Shown here: in pieces, positions 11,851-21,797 of the stretch
Position numbering within the stretch: the first letter of the stretch is position 1
Layout of the letters: each line of letters begins with the position of its first letter
Source: Hypsibius dujardini
Taxonomy: Eukaryota; Tardigrada; Eutardigrada; Parachela; Hypsibiidae
Reading direction: 5' to 3'
NCBI GenBank assembly: GCA_001579985.1
Contig: LRSR01003898.1
Location: 1 to 64,000 of the forward strand
DNA length: 64,000 bases
Translations under genes and position numbers: made by a program
Notes under the pieces: model-generated
The model's database searches: none
Told to the model about the DNA's origin: nothing
The model's input: the letters and a program-made list of their open reading frames with translations, nothing else

Positions 11851-14682
11851 AAGTTCCATCCTGGAACCAGATCCCTGTTCCGCGCGTCAAACTTCCTCCT
11901 GGGTCTGTTCGGCTTCACCAAATGTCCGCCGCACTCCTCCATGATGAGGATCGTCCTGTCGCGAGTCTTCGGGGCTGCGATGATCGTCGGCAGTCTCTGC
12001 TTCTTCGTCCTCCAGTTGACGTTTGCCGCGCTGCGGTTCTTCCAGATGAGCGACGACTCGCAGGCCATCCACAAACGCTCCAGCAACAGTCTCATCACCG
12101 CGCTGGAGGATTTTCAGAGTGTCTTCATCTGTCTGCGTGGACCGGTGGTGCTGTATATGTTTTTCAAAAATCGTCATGCCTTCAAGGAGGTCGAGCGACT
12201 CAGCCACCGGATTGTCCATTTTGCGGGAAAGACAAACCGTGATTTTGATCATTTAAACGCTGCTTGGATTGGTATTTTCCTCTTTGTTGCCTTATTCTGG
12301 GACGTAATGTATTTTTATGAGTATTATCCGGCCAATTCTGGAGTGACGGCCACGACTTTAAGGCAAGTGCCACGATACGAATCTGAGACAAAAACGGTTT
12401 CAAATCATGCCGCTGTTTCACGTGTTTTGGGTTCTAAAAGCCATATCTGGAGATACTCGTACAATTTGTCAAACGGTGAATCTGAGACACCGTTGCGGTT
12501 ACGTTACCAGTTCGGATACAGATTCGAGACGCACCAAGAGACATGAGTTGAATTAAATGAATTACATTCGTAAAATACATAAGGAAAATTATTTGGTGAT
12601 TCTCATTTTATGTTTCGCTAGTTATCAAATATTTAATACTATTTTTTTTAAACTGTTAATTAATAAAATTGAAAAAGGCGTCTCAAGACTAGAACGGGGT
12701 GTGACAGGAGTGGCAATAGTGAAAGAGGGTGAAAGGCGGTGAATAACGGTTTCATTTTAATTTTATTGTACTCAGTTTTTCTCAATGAATTTATTATATC
12801 ATAAAACTGTATGCATACATATCCATTCTGCTGCTTTACTTGACGAGGATGTTCAAGAATGTTTATTCAGTTATGTGCAGATAAAAAATTCACTTGTTAC
12901 ACTCGAGATTTTCTTATCAGAACCGACAGAAGAATCGCTAGAAATTAATACATTTATTTATTCTTCTCTCCTTTTTTTATTATAGTCAAGCCTTCAACTC
13001 AATTCATCTTCGGTTATACTTCTGGGAGGGAGCCATCATGTGGTTGTTCATGTGCACCCTCCCGTTCTGCCTCTCCCAGACCATCTACATCATCGTCTGG
13101 ATTAACGGGAAAATCGTAGCGGAAGCCACTGAAAAACTACGCCGCAATGTTATTGAATTATTAGGTAACAACGACAAAATGTGAATTAATTCTTTTCTCT
13201 CTGAACAAATCACATCGAATACACCGAGCTTTTGTATAACTGAACCTCGAGCATTATTTAACTAATAAAAAAAAATTAAAAAGATTTCACTTAAATAATA
13301 TTGTATCATCAACTTTATTCTAACTTTTTTACAAAATCAAACAAATTAAACCAATGTATTTGTTGAAAAACTTATAATAAGCTTTAATTTAGAATTTTAT
13401 AGTCTAATCTACGTTTGCCGTTCTTCTACGTGACAGGCATGTCGTCTGCCGATAAGTATTTACACAGGGACTACTGCCTTTGTGCCGAGGAGCTTCAGCG
13501 GCAGCTGGAGGTCTACGTGGAGTTGTTTGACTTCATCCGCCTCCTGACAGACACTCTCGGGTCGGTCTACCTGGCAATGTACATCCTGGATGTGGTGAGT
13601 ATGCTGAGCTTCGTGGGAGTCCTGGCTGGTTACCATTTGGAGACCCCGGCGATCAACATCCTTGTCACCCTTCTGGGTTCACTGGTTTTTGCCCTGTACG
13701 TGGTGTTTGTGGCGACGCCCTTCGCCAAGTGTCATCAGCAGGTAGTTTAATATTTCTCTAGCCATACACTTTCCTCCCGCAATTCTTCTTTTTGGTAACT
13801 TGTTCTCGTCTCGCTCTCTCCATGCTGAAGAGCATGCAAATCGAGCAGGGTGTCGTGACGCTGGCACATCGGTGGTTACCTATGACGAAGACAGAAAAAG
13901 TAGGAATTGATAGTTTCAATACCTGGCTCAGCAAAAAAAGGATCGGTCGGTCATTACTGCGTATCTCTTTTTGATTGAAGGGCAGGTGCTTGTTTGTGAT
14001 ACTGGATACGTTCCGGATCACTTGCGAGAAGCAACCCATTACCTTTTACGCAGGTCATGTCTTGCACGTCACTACTGGGATGATCCTAAAGGTAATGTAA
14101 ATCTCTGTACTCAATTCACGTCGCTGTCTCGCCGTCCGTGTGGCTGTCATTGGCAACCCCCATCGTTATAGCCAGCTAACTAGCTGCACACATTATGGCC
14201 TGCCTGTCGGTTTGCTTGTCTATGTCCCTCTGTCTGCCCAACTATCGGTCTGTCTGTTTGTTTGTCTGCCTGCCTATGTCTGTCTGTCTGCGTGCCTGTC
14301 TGTCAGCCTCCCTGTTTATCTTTCTGTTGGTTCATTTATCTGTTTGTCTTTTTGTCTGTTTATCAATATGTATGCCTGCCTGACTGTGTGTGAACAAGTC
14401 TATGTGCATCTGTTTGTGTATATTTATTGTATATGTATATGTATATGTATGTATGTTTATATGTATATGTATATGTATGTATGTATATGTAAATCTGTCT
14501 GTTTATTTTTTTATATTTCATAACTAACATCTATCCCATCACAATTACAGACGCTAACCTACGTCGCCTCCATTGCTCTGATCGTGAAAGAGCTCCTGAT
14601 CAAGAGCGAAGAGTCGCTGAATCATCACTGCCCAGAGATTCCTGCCACTAACATCAACACTAACGATTCACTGAGGGAATAG
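11851..14682 (+). CDS. Gustatory-receptor-like 7TM chemoreceptor, copy 1 (start codon altered)
   Basis: Four exons by alignment to copy 2: (11851)11941-12362, 12986-13164, 13437-13741, 14551-14682. Phases are identical to copy 2. Copy 2's ATG is AAG here (11851), so translation would have to begin at the MM at 11941, losing the LLGLFGFTK segment typical of insect-type Gr N-termini. The first donor is GCAAGT instead of GTAAGT, a possible GC-AG intron or a weakened site. Six hydrophobic segments are plain: two before KNRHAF, one at WIGIFLFVALFW, one at MWLFMCTLPFCL, one at VYLAMYILDVVSML and one at INILVTLLGSLVFALYVV. The usual TM7 with a TYxxxxxQ signature is not seen. A membrane chemoreceptor is inferred from layout, not from an exact family match. 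Confidence 0.6.
14210..14510. repeat. CTGT then TATG microsatellites in GR intron 3
   Basis: Imperfect CTGT(CTGC) repeats to about 14390, then TATGTA repeats to 14490. Copy 2 has only the CTGT part (21020-21150), so the TATG run expanded or was lost after duplication. Confidence 0.8.
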
Positions 14683-14738
14683 TGAAACCACACATTCCAC
14701 CTTGTATAACTGCGTCTGTATTGGCAATTCCAGAGATT

Positions 14739-14863
14739 CCGCAACAAATTGCATTTTGCTGCCGTACTTTTTGTAGATGCCCCCGAAACCCCAACCGGAA
14801 TGAGTTGGTCGAACTGAACGATAAGAAATTGGGAGCCGTCGCGGCCCCTTTCAATGTCTAGTA
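14739..14863. other. Tandem-duplication junction: cyclin B exon 8 scrap joined to receptor exon 1 scrap
   Basis: 14739-14780 matches 21836-21877 inside the last coding exon of cyclin B (shared run TTTTGCTGCCGTACTTTTTG). From 14782 the sequence matches 9871-9950 inside exon 1 of the receptor gene (shared TGAGTTGGT, GAACTGAACGAT, AAATTGGGAGCC). The unit duplicated therefore ran from receptor exon 1 to cyclin B exon 8. About 400 bases corresponding to 21430-21830 are missing before the junction. Confidence 0.85.
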
Positions 14864-15930
14864 GCCCTGGTGAGCCCTGGTGGTGGTAGCCCTGGGGACA
14901 AATTAATCCAAGTGTCCAGCCAGTTTCCTAAAATTCTGGCTTTATTAAACAGATAGACTGGTTATAAATTTATATGGCTGAAAAAAATGCCGGGTTGGCT
15001 TAATTCTCGGCGAAATAAGTGTTGTGATATGTCTAGGTGGCTGAGTGATATGTCTAGGTGGCTGATTGACTTGCAAAAAAGCCGATAAGACATGAAAAAA
15101 GCTAGGTGTCATTCGCAATAATAAAACTAATATTTACCGTCGAAACTTTTCCGTATTTCTGAGTCACTTACTAAGATCTTCTCCCTAATACACATGAAAA
15201 AATTAAGTACGAAAGGTCATACAAAAAGTGAATTTTTCACACAAATCGCACGCCATTCCGGACAGAATTTGTGAGGCCGTTCACAGGGCGTGGACTACTC
15301 TTTTTATCAATCTTAATTTATGTGGAGCGATATGTGTGAGCTTTCATAATTTATACGCCCTATTCATTCTTATCGAAATGGGATTGCTAATTATTTTAAA
15401 ACCCGGCGAAATAGGTGTCCAAAAATACTTCTGAAACAGTTTTAGCCTTTTCGCGAAGAATTGGAAAACTTATGCTTTCACGTTTCACTGCTGTGGGAAG
15501 ACTGGAACAATATTGAGGCGCTATTATATCTTGGTTTGTCAAGTGTCTGTAGTTAATAAGTTCGCGCGGTTCGACGAGAGCCCATCTGAACGAAGTTTTT
15601 GAAAACAATTTCCAGAACTGTTTTCAAACAAACACAGGTACCAGTTTCATGAGTCGTATGACAGAAGTCTAAAGAAATATGACAGCATTGACTAGAACCT
15701 TTCTTTTTTTACACTTTTTGTACACCAGATGCGTACTAGAATCTGTATATTATCCTATGTTTTTGCCAGTTGGGGTTAATTCTGGAAGTCGGATTAAATT
15801 TGTTTTACTTCCCAAAATCCTAAAAATTTCGGAATTTTAATTAATACATTTTCTAACAAAGCTTTTGCCAGATTTTTTGCGGAAAATTAGACGGAAAGTT
15901 ATCCTTCTGTATATGTAATGGGAACTAGGA
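14864..15930. other. About 1.07-kb insertion splitting the duplicated receptor fragment
   Basis: Homology to 9871-9950 stops near 14863 and resumes at about 15931 (ATAGGCAGACAG against ATAGGCAGATAG), so this block was inserted after, or differs from, the parent. No transposase, clear terminal repeats or conserved protein were found. It begins with a CCCTGGTGAGCCCTGG duplication. Confidence 0.55.
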
Positions 15931-17090
15931 TAGGCAGACAGTGAAAATATTGCCAGCCAAAACATGGCTACACTTCCGATAGGACAAAATACTAAATACA
16001 ATAAGTATCATTAATTGAATTTTCTAATTAAGTTTAAACCCATTTTTTAGAAACGAAAGCTCGTATTTCTAAGGTAATTTTAAAATTAAATTTTAGATAA
16101 AACCACCGAAGTAAATTTTACCAATTTAAATTAAAATATGCTTTTACATATTGGTTTAAAAATATTGCGGTCACTATTTCTATCTTTTATGCAAGTTGTC
16201 AATCTTTCAAAGACAATAATAAAAAGAACGCGTCTGATTCTTTGTATGTAATCCAAAATTTCAGTTAATAATGTACATCCGAATAACATTCGACTCTGCT
16301 TGGGCTTCAAAATTTTAGAAATTGAAGTACTGATTTTTAGTTTTCAGCTTCTCATACCTGAATGGATTGAAGTACGGCACAAATCGGTTGAGATACTTTT
16401 TCTCGAAAAAAGTTGCAGGGCCATTCACAAATACATGCTCAATTTGATTATCGAATTTATAATAAATTTATTCAAATAACACGTTGTCTAATTTTTATAT
16501 ATTGTATTATTTTGCAGTACTCTTTTTAAATAAGGCTGAACTTGCTCAACAGTATTGGGAGGTCAAGAAACTATTTCCACAAATCTTCCAAATAATTGAT
16601 GACAAATATTTGTTTTTTGAGTTAACGGCAGGGGAAAAGACTATTTTCACTCAAATCATGCCCGATATGTTCGATTAGTCATCGGACTTCTTTTTATTGT
16701 CATTTAGTTAATGACCGTGAACTGCATTATCGGAAAAACAGTCCGCTTGTAAGATACCAACACAAAACACACACAAGAAATAATGTTAACTTAAGGCAGC
16801 TGACATTGTCCCTTTATTTCCGAGAGGTGTGTTGTGCACTTGTTCCAACGCCACTTGCTTAAACAAATACGATTACCCCGACAGCCGTAACGCAAACAAA
16901 ATATGCACATGATTCTATAAAACCTCATCGATCCACTGCGGATATCCAAATACTGGAATGACACTCCACAATGCCGCAGGAATATCAATCACTTGCCAAG
17001 TACCAAGCCTCAATTTCAAAATACATTTGGTCATGTTTTTCCTTTCGAGAAGACTGAACAATTTCAATTTTTTGCGTGTAATCTTTGAAG
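15931..17090. other. Duplicate of the 9.95-11.57 kb spacer
   Basis: Diverged copy of the spacer between the receptor and GR copy 1. Landmarks: CCAAAACATGGC, CCGATAGGACAAA, TTTCTAATTAAGTTTAA, CTTCTTTTTATTGTCAT, GATCCACTGCGGATATCC. It contains no intact gene. Confidence 0.7.
16795..16995 (-). pseudogene. Fragment of a membrane-protein gene, copy 2
   Basis: Paralogue of 11214-11470. The minus strand gives WQVIDIPAALWSVIPVFGYP and QWIDEV, then an early stop, so it keeps the upstream part that copy 1 has lost and has lost the helix that copy 1 keeps. Neither copy is open throughout. Confidence 0.4.
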
Positions 17091-17094
17091 TAGG

Positions 17095-17365
17095 GATGGT
17101 TAAACCTAAAATTAGTCAACTGATTAGCTTTTCTAGCCAACTGAAAACCAGTTTCTAAGGATCTTTAGTTTAGCGTCTTTAGTAACTAAAACATTTAGCC
17201 CAGTTGCAGTTGAAATTATAGTTGACTAATTTTAGTTTTACTTAGTTTAATTTTAGTTACTAAAAAGTTAGTTTTTTTAGTCAATTATAGCCGGGAAATT
17301 AGTAACTGGAAATTTTAGTTTATATTTAGTTTTAGCTTTGTTTTAGTTTGATTTAGTTGTACCAC
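17095..17365. repeat. TTAG-rich element, copy 3
   Basis: Starts GGGATGGTTAAACC and ends TTTAGTTGTACCACTCC. Read on the opposite strand the right end is GGAGTGGTACAACTAAA, so the ends are loosely inverted. It stops about 20 bases before the ATG of GR copy 2, so the promoter and leader of that gene must lie in or beyond it. Confidence 0.55.
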
Positions 17366-17385
17366 TCCTGCAAAGCCCTTGCACA

Positions 17386-20300
17386 ATGTTCCATCCTGGA
17401 ACCAGATCCCTGTTCCGCGCGTCAAACTTCCTCCTGGGTCTGTTCGGCTTCACCAAATGTCCGCCGCACTCCTCCATGATGAGGATCGTCCTGTCGCGAG
17501 TCTTCGGGGCTACGATGATCGTCGCCAGTCTCTGCTTCTTCGTCCTCCAGTTGACGTTTGCCGCGCTGCGGTTCTTCCAGATGAGCGACGACTCGCAGGC
17601 CATCCACAAACGCTCCAGCAACAGTCTCATCACCGCGCTGGAGGACTTTCAGAGTGTCTTCATCTGTCTGCGTGGACCGGTGGTGCTGTATATGTTTTTC
17701 AAAAATCGTCATGCCTTCAAGGAGGTCGAGCGACTCAGCCACCGGATCGTCCATTTGGCGGGAAAGACAAACCGTGATTTTGATAATTTAAACGCTGCTT
17801 GGATTGGTATTTTCCTCTTTGTTGCCTTATTCTGGGACGTGATGTATTTTTATGAGTATTATCCGGCCAATTCTGGAGTGACGGCCACGACTTTAAGGTA
17901 AGTACCACAATCTTCGTTTCCGGAATACAACGGTTTTTCATTTGGGTACGTCCCGTTTCACTAAAAAATTGTAATTTTTAATAATTAAAAGATTATGGTA
18001 TTTGTGTTCATCGCCTAGTCTAATTTCCTTTGAGCTGAACGTCTCAAGTTATTAGAAATCTCAGATGGAAGTCTCAGTTTATGAAGGAAGCTTTACACTG
18101 AACTTTAACTGAGATTCGAAAAAATACAATTGTCTCTCTGAACGACAAACTGTTAATTGAAACAGCTAGGCACGTTGCGTCTCAAATTTGTATCTAAACC
18201 ACAACAAACCATAACGTAGCTGAATCTTTGGTACAGTTCGAATATGAGACGCTCAGAGTTTCCAGCTGCCTCACAAAACGCGTATCAAGATTTCGGTACG
18301 GTATAGAACACTAATACCAAACCATAACGCATGAGTTTTAGCCAAAAACCCTGTTTCATAAAACTATCCTGCCTTTAACGAATCAGCTGATTAGTGTCAT
18401 TAGATCAATCTACGAATCAATTGGACTGACGTCGGGGAAATTTGGAATGTTTTCTCCTTACAGTTTCGGAGCGAGGCTTCGGAAATTGTTCGAGGGCTAA
18501 CTTCTTTCATGAAATAGCAGAGGATTAGTTCAGTCGCCCTATTTAGTTGCGCCTCCAATCCGTTGTGCAATTGAATATGTTTGCCGGCAAGAATTTGCCG
18601 CTTTTGGGAAATTTACGTTCTAGCACACAATCAAGAACACACGAAGGAATTCGTCAAAAAACATCTCTCGCCGAATGATTGATTTCCACGCCTCTGTTTA
18701 CGTTTTCATAAAGCAAGCGCAAAAATTGTTTTGATTACATTTTTCTTTGCGAACAAATTTAATCTAAAACATTTGGAGGAAGCAATCGACTGTCGATGTC
18801 GATGACACCCTCCCCCCTTCCCCTCCCCCAAACCACCTTCCATAGGTGGTTACACGGAGATACAGCCAGAAACAAAGGAAAAGTGACGTAACGCAAAGCG
18901 AAATTAGTTCGAACCGTAATAATTTGAGACACGGGTAAGATTCGAGTTATGGTTACGGCAAAACTGCGTTATGATATGGTACGATATGAACTTGCCACAG
19001 AAACAGTTTCGAACCATGCCGGTGTCTCACATGTTTTGGGTTCGAAAAACCAAATCTGGAGATAAAATTTGCCAAACGGCAAATCTGAGACACCGTTACG
19101 GTTACGTTACCGCTTTGGATACAGATTCGAGACGCACCCAGAGACATGCATTGAATCAAAGGAGTTACATTCGTAAAATACATAAAGAAAAAATATTTAG
19201 TGATTCTCATTTTATGTTTCGCTAATTATCAAATATTTAAATATATTTTTTGTGCAAAAACGTTAATTAAATTAATACAAGTGGAAAAGGGCGTGCCCAC
19301 ACCAAAAATTGGTGTGACAAGGGGATGGCAATAATGCGAGAGGGTGAAAGGCGGAAAGGCGGTAACTATAACGGTTCCTTTTTAATTTTTAGTTTTAGTT
19401 TTGTTTTACTGTACTCGGTTTTTTTAGCGAATTTATTATTGCTTTTATTTATCAATTTTATCTAATTAAACCAAATTGGAGATCATAGAGTCACACTGCT
19501 ATAATTTCTAGCCAAGAGGAATGGGCTGTTGACTTCATTTTATCCAGCTTGTTAAAACTGAAGAATGAAAATTTTGATTTTATTTATGCATAAAACTGTA
19601 TGCATGAATACCCATTCTGTTGGTTTAACTTAATTTAAGCTCAAGAATTTGTATTCAGTCACATGCAGATAAAAAACTCACTCGTAACACTCGAAATTTT
19701 CTTATCCGAACCGACAGAAGAGTCGCTAGAAATTAATAACTTAATTTATTCTTCTTTCCTTCTTTTATTATAGTCAAGTCTTCAACTCAATCCATTTTCG
19801 GTTATACTTCTGGGAGGGAGCCATCATGTGGTTGTTCATGTGCACCCTCCCGTTCTGCCTCTCCCAGACCATCTACATCATCGTCTGGATTAACGGGAAA
19901 ATCTTAGCGGAAGCCACTGAAAAACTACGCCACAATGTTATCGAATTAATTGGTAACACATGCAAAATGTAAATTAATTCTTTTCTCTTTAAACAAATCA
20001 CATCGAATACACCGAGCTTTTGCATAATTAAATTTCGAACATCAATTATTTAAAAAAGAAGTTAAAATTTATGAAACTAGCTCTAAACAATTATAAAAAT
20101 GATTTCACTCAAAATATATTGCACCATCAACTTTAATCGAACTGTTATTCGAAATCAAACAAATTAAAACCAATTTTTTTGTTGGAAAACTTATAATTAG
20201 CTTTAATTTAGAATTTTATAGTCTAATCTTCGTTTGCCGTTCTTCTACGTGACAGGCATGTCGTCTGCCGATAAGTATTTACACAGGGACTACTGCCTTT

Positions 20301-21369
20301 GTGCCGAGAAGCTTCAGCGGCAGCTGGAGGTCTACGTGGAGTTGTTTGACTTTATCCGCCTCCTGACAGACACTCTCGGGTCGGTCTACCTGGCAATGTA
20401 CATCCTGGATGTGGTGAGTATGCTGAGCTTCGTGGGAGTCCTGGCTGGCTACCATTTGGAGACCCCGGCGATCAACATCCTTGTCACCTTGCTGGGCTCA
20501 CTGGTGTTTGCCTTGTACGTGGTGTTTGTGGCGACGCCCTTCGCCAAGTGTCATCAGCAGGTAATTTAATATTTCTCTAGCCATACACTTTCCTCCCGCA
20601 ATTCTTCTTTTTGGTAACTTGTTCTCGTCTCGCTCTCTCCACGCTGAAGAGCATGCAAATCGAGCAGGGTGTCGTGACGCTGGCACATCGATGGTTACCT
20701 ATGACGAAGACAGAAAAAGTAGGAATTGATAGTTGCAATGCCTGGCTCAGCAAAAAAAGGATCGGTCGGTCATTACTGCGTATCTCTTTTTGATTGAAGG
20801 GCAGGTGCTTGTTTGTGATACTGGATACGTTCCGGATCACTTGCGAGAAGCAGCCCATTACCTTTTACGCAGGTCATGTCTTGCACGTCACTACTGGGAT
20901 GATCCTAAAGGTAATGTAATCTCTGTACTCAATTCACGTCGCTGTCTCGCCGTTCGTGTGGCGGTCATTGGCAACCCCCATCGTTATGGCCAGCTTACTA
21001 GCTGCACACATTATGGCCTGTCTGGACCTGCCTGTCAGCAATACGTCTCTCTGTCTGCCTGAATGTCTGTCTATCTGTTTGTCTTATCTGCTTCTATCTT
21101 TCTGTCTATCTGTATGTCTGCCTGACTGCGTGTGTACAAGTCTGCCTGTCTATCCGGCGTCTGCTTGTGTATAATTTGCCAGTCTATGTTTGTGCGTTTA
21201 CATTTCATGACTAACATCCATTCCATCACAATTACAGACGCTGACCTACGTCGCCTCCATTGCTCTGATCGTGAAAGAGCTCCTCATCAAGAGCGAAGAG
21301 TCGCTGAATCATCACTGCCCAGAGATTTCTGCCACTAACATCAACACCAACCAATCACTGAGGGAATAG
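17386..21369 (+). CDS. Gustatory-receptor-like 7TM chemoreceptor, copy 2 (intact frame)
   Basis: Four exons, 17386-17897, 19774-19952, 20256-20560 and 21238-21369, all with GT-AG borders and matching phases, give a 375-residue protein. The start follows an in-frame stop at about 17344. N-terminal LLGLFGFTK, six hydrophobic segments, an intracellular loop rich in charged residues (EATEKLRHN, CAEKLQRQLEVY) and VYLAMYILDVVSML fit an insect-type gustatory receptor. The last exon (TLTYVASIALIVKELL) aligns by position with the loop before TM7 and then stops, so TM7 appears missing or too diverged to see. It is very close to copy 1 in the exons and next to cyclin B. Family assignment is by topology and short motifs. 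Confidence 0.7.
18165..19155. repeat. About 1-kb inverted-repeat element in GR copy 2 intron 1
   Basis: The left end reads TTGCGTCTCAAATTTGTATC; the right end on the opposite strand reads GTGCGTCTCGAATCTGTATC. Copy 1 keeps only the right-hand 170 bases (about 12375-12545, GGATACAGATTCGAGACGCA). The core has no transposase. It is likely a non-autonomous DNA element with an internal deletion in the other gene copy. Confidence 0.6.
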
Positions 21370-21797
21370 TGAAACCACACATTCCACCTTGTATTACTCC
21401 GTCTGTATTGGCAATTCCAGAGATTCAAGCCACAAGGAAAAAGGGAAGGAAACAAAAAGGTGCATCTCTTTTCTCTGGCAGCGATCATAAAAATGGTCTT
21501 ACTCTTATAAGATAAAAAAGGAATGCACAACCAAACACTGCGGAGGAGGGGAACGAGAACGAAGATTCGACAAATGGGAAATGATTAAAAAACGTCCCCA
21601 AGGCAGTGCGGTACAACAAACACCTTCATACAGTGGAGAAAAATAACAATAGATGGGAGATAAAAAGCTGACCTCGATGGCGCCATAAAAAAGGGGATAG
21701 ACAAAGCGAGATTAACAACTTGAGGTCAGCGACGATGGCGGCTCGTTGTGCAACAGGAGGAAGGTCCTAGTCAGTGTCTGGACGACCTCACTTCACA

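Noticed and set aside
11887-12252. Acidic minus-strand frame opposite GR exon 1
   Set aside because: Shadow of a conserved plus-strand exon; the same frame recurs opposite copy 2 only because the exons are alike.
14140-14523. Cys/Leu/Val-rich frame in GR intron 3
   Set aside because: Translation of CTGT and TATG microsatellites within an intron.
15228-15434. Hydrophobic 68-codon frame inside the 14.86-15.93 kb insertion
   Set aside because: Contains a helix-like stretch but no conserved motif, splice context or paralogue.
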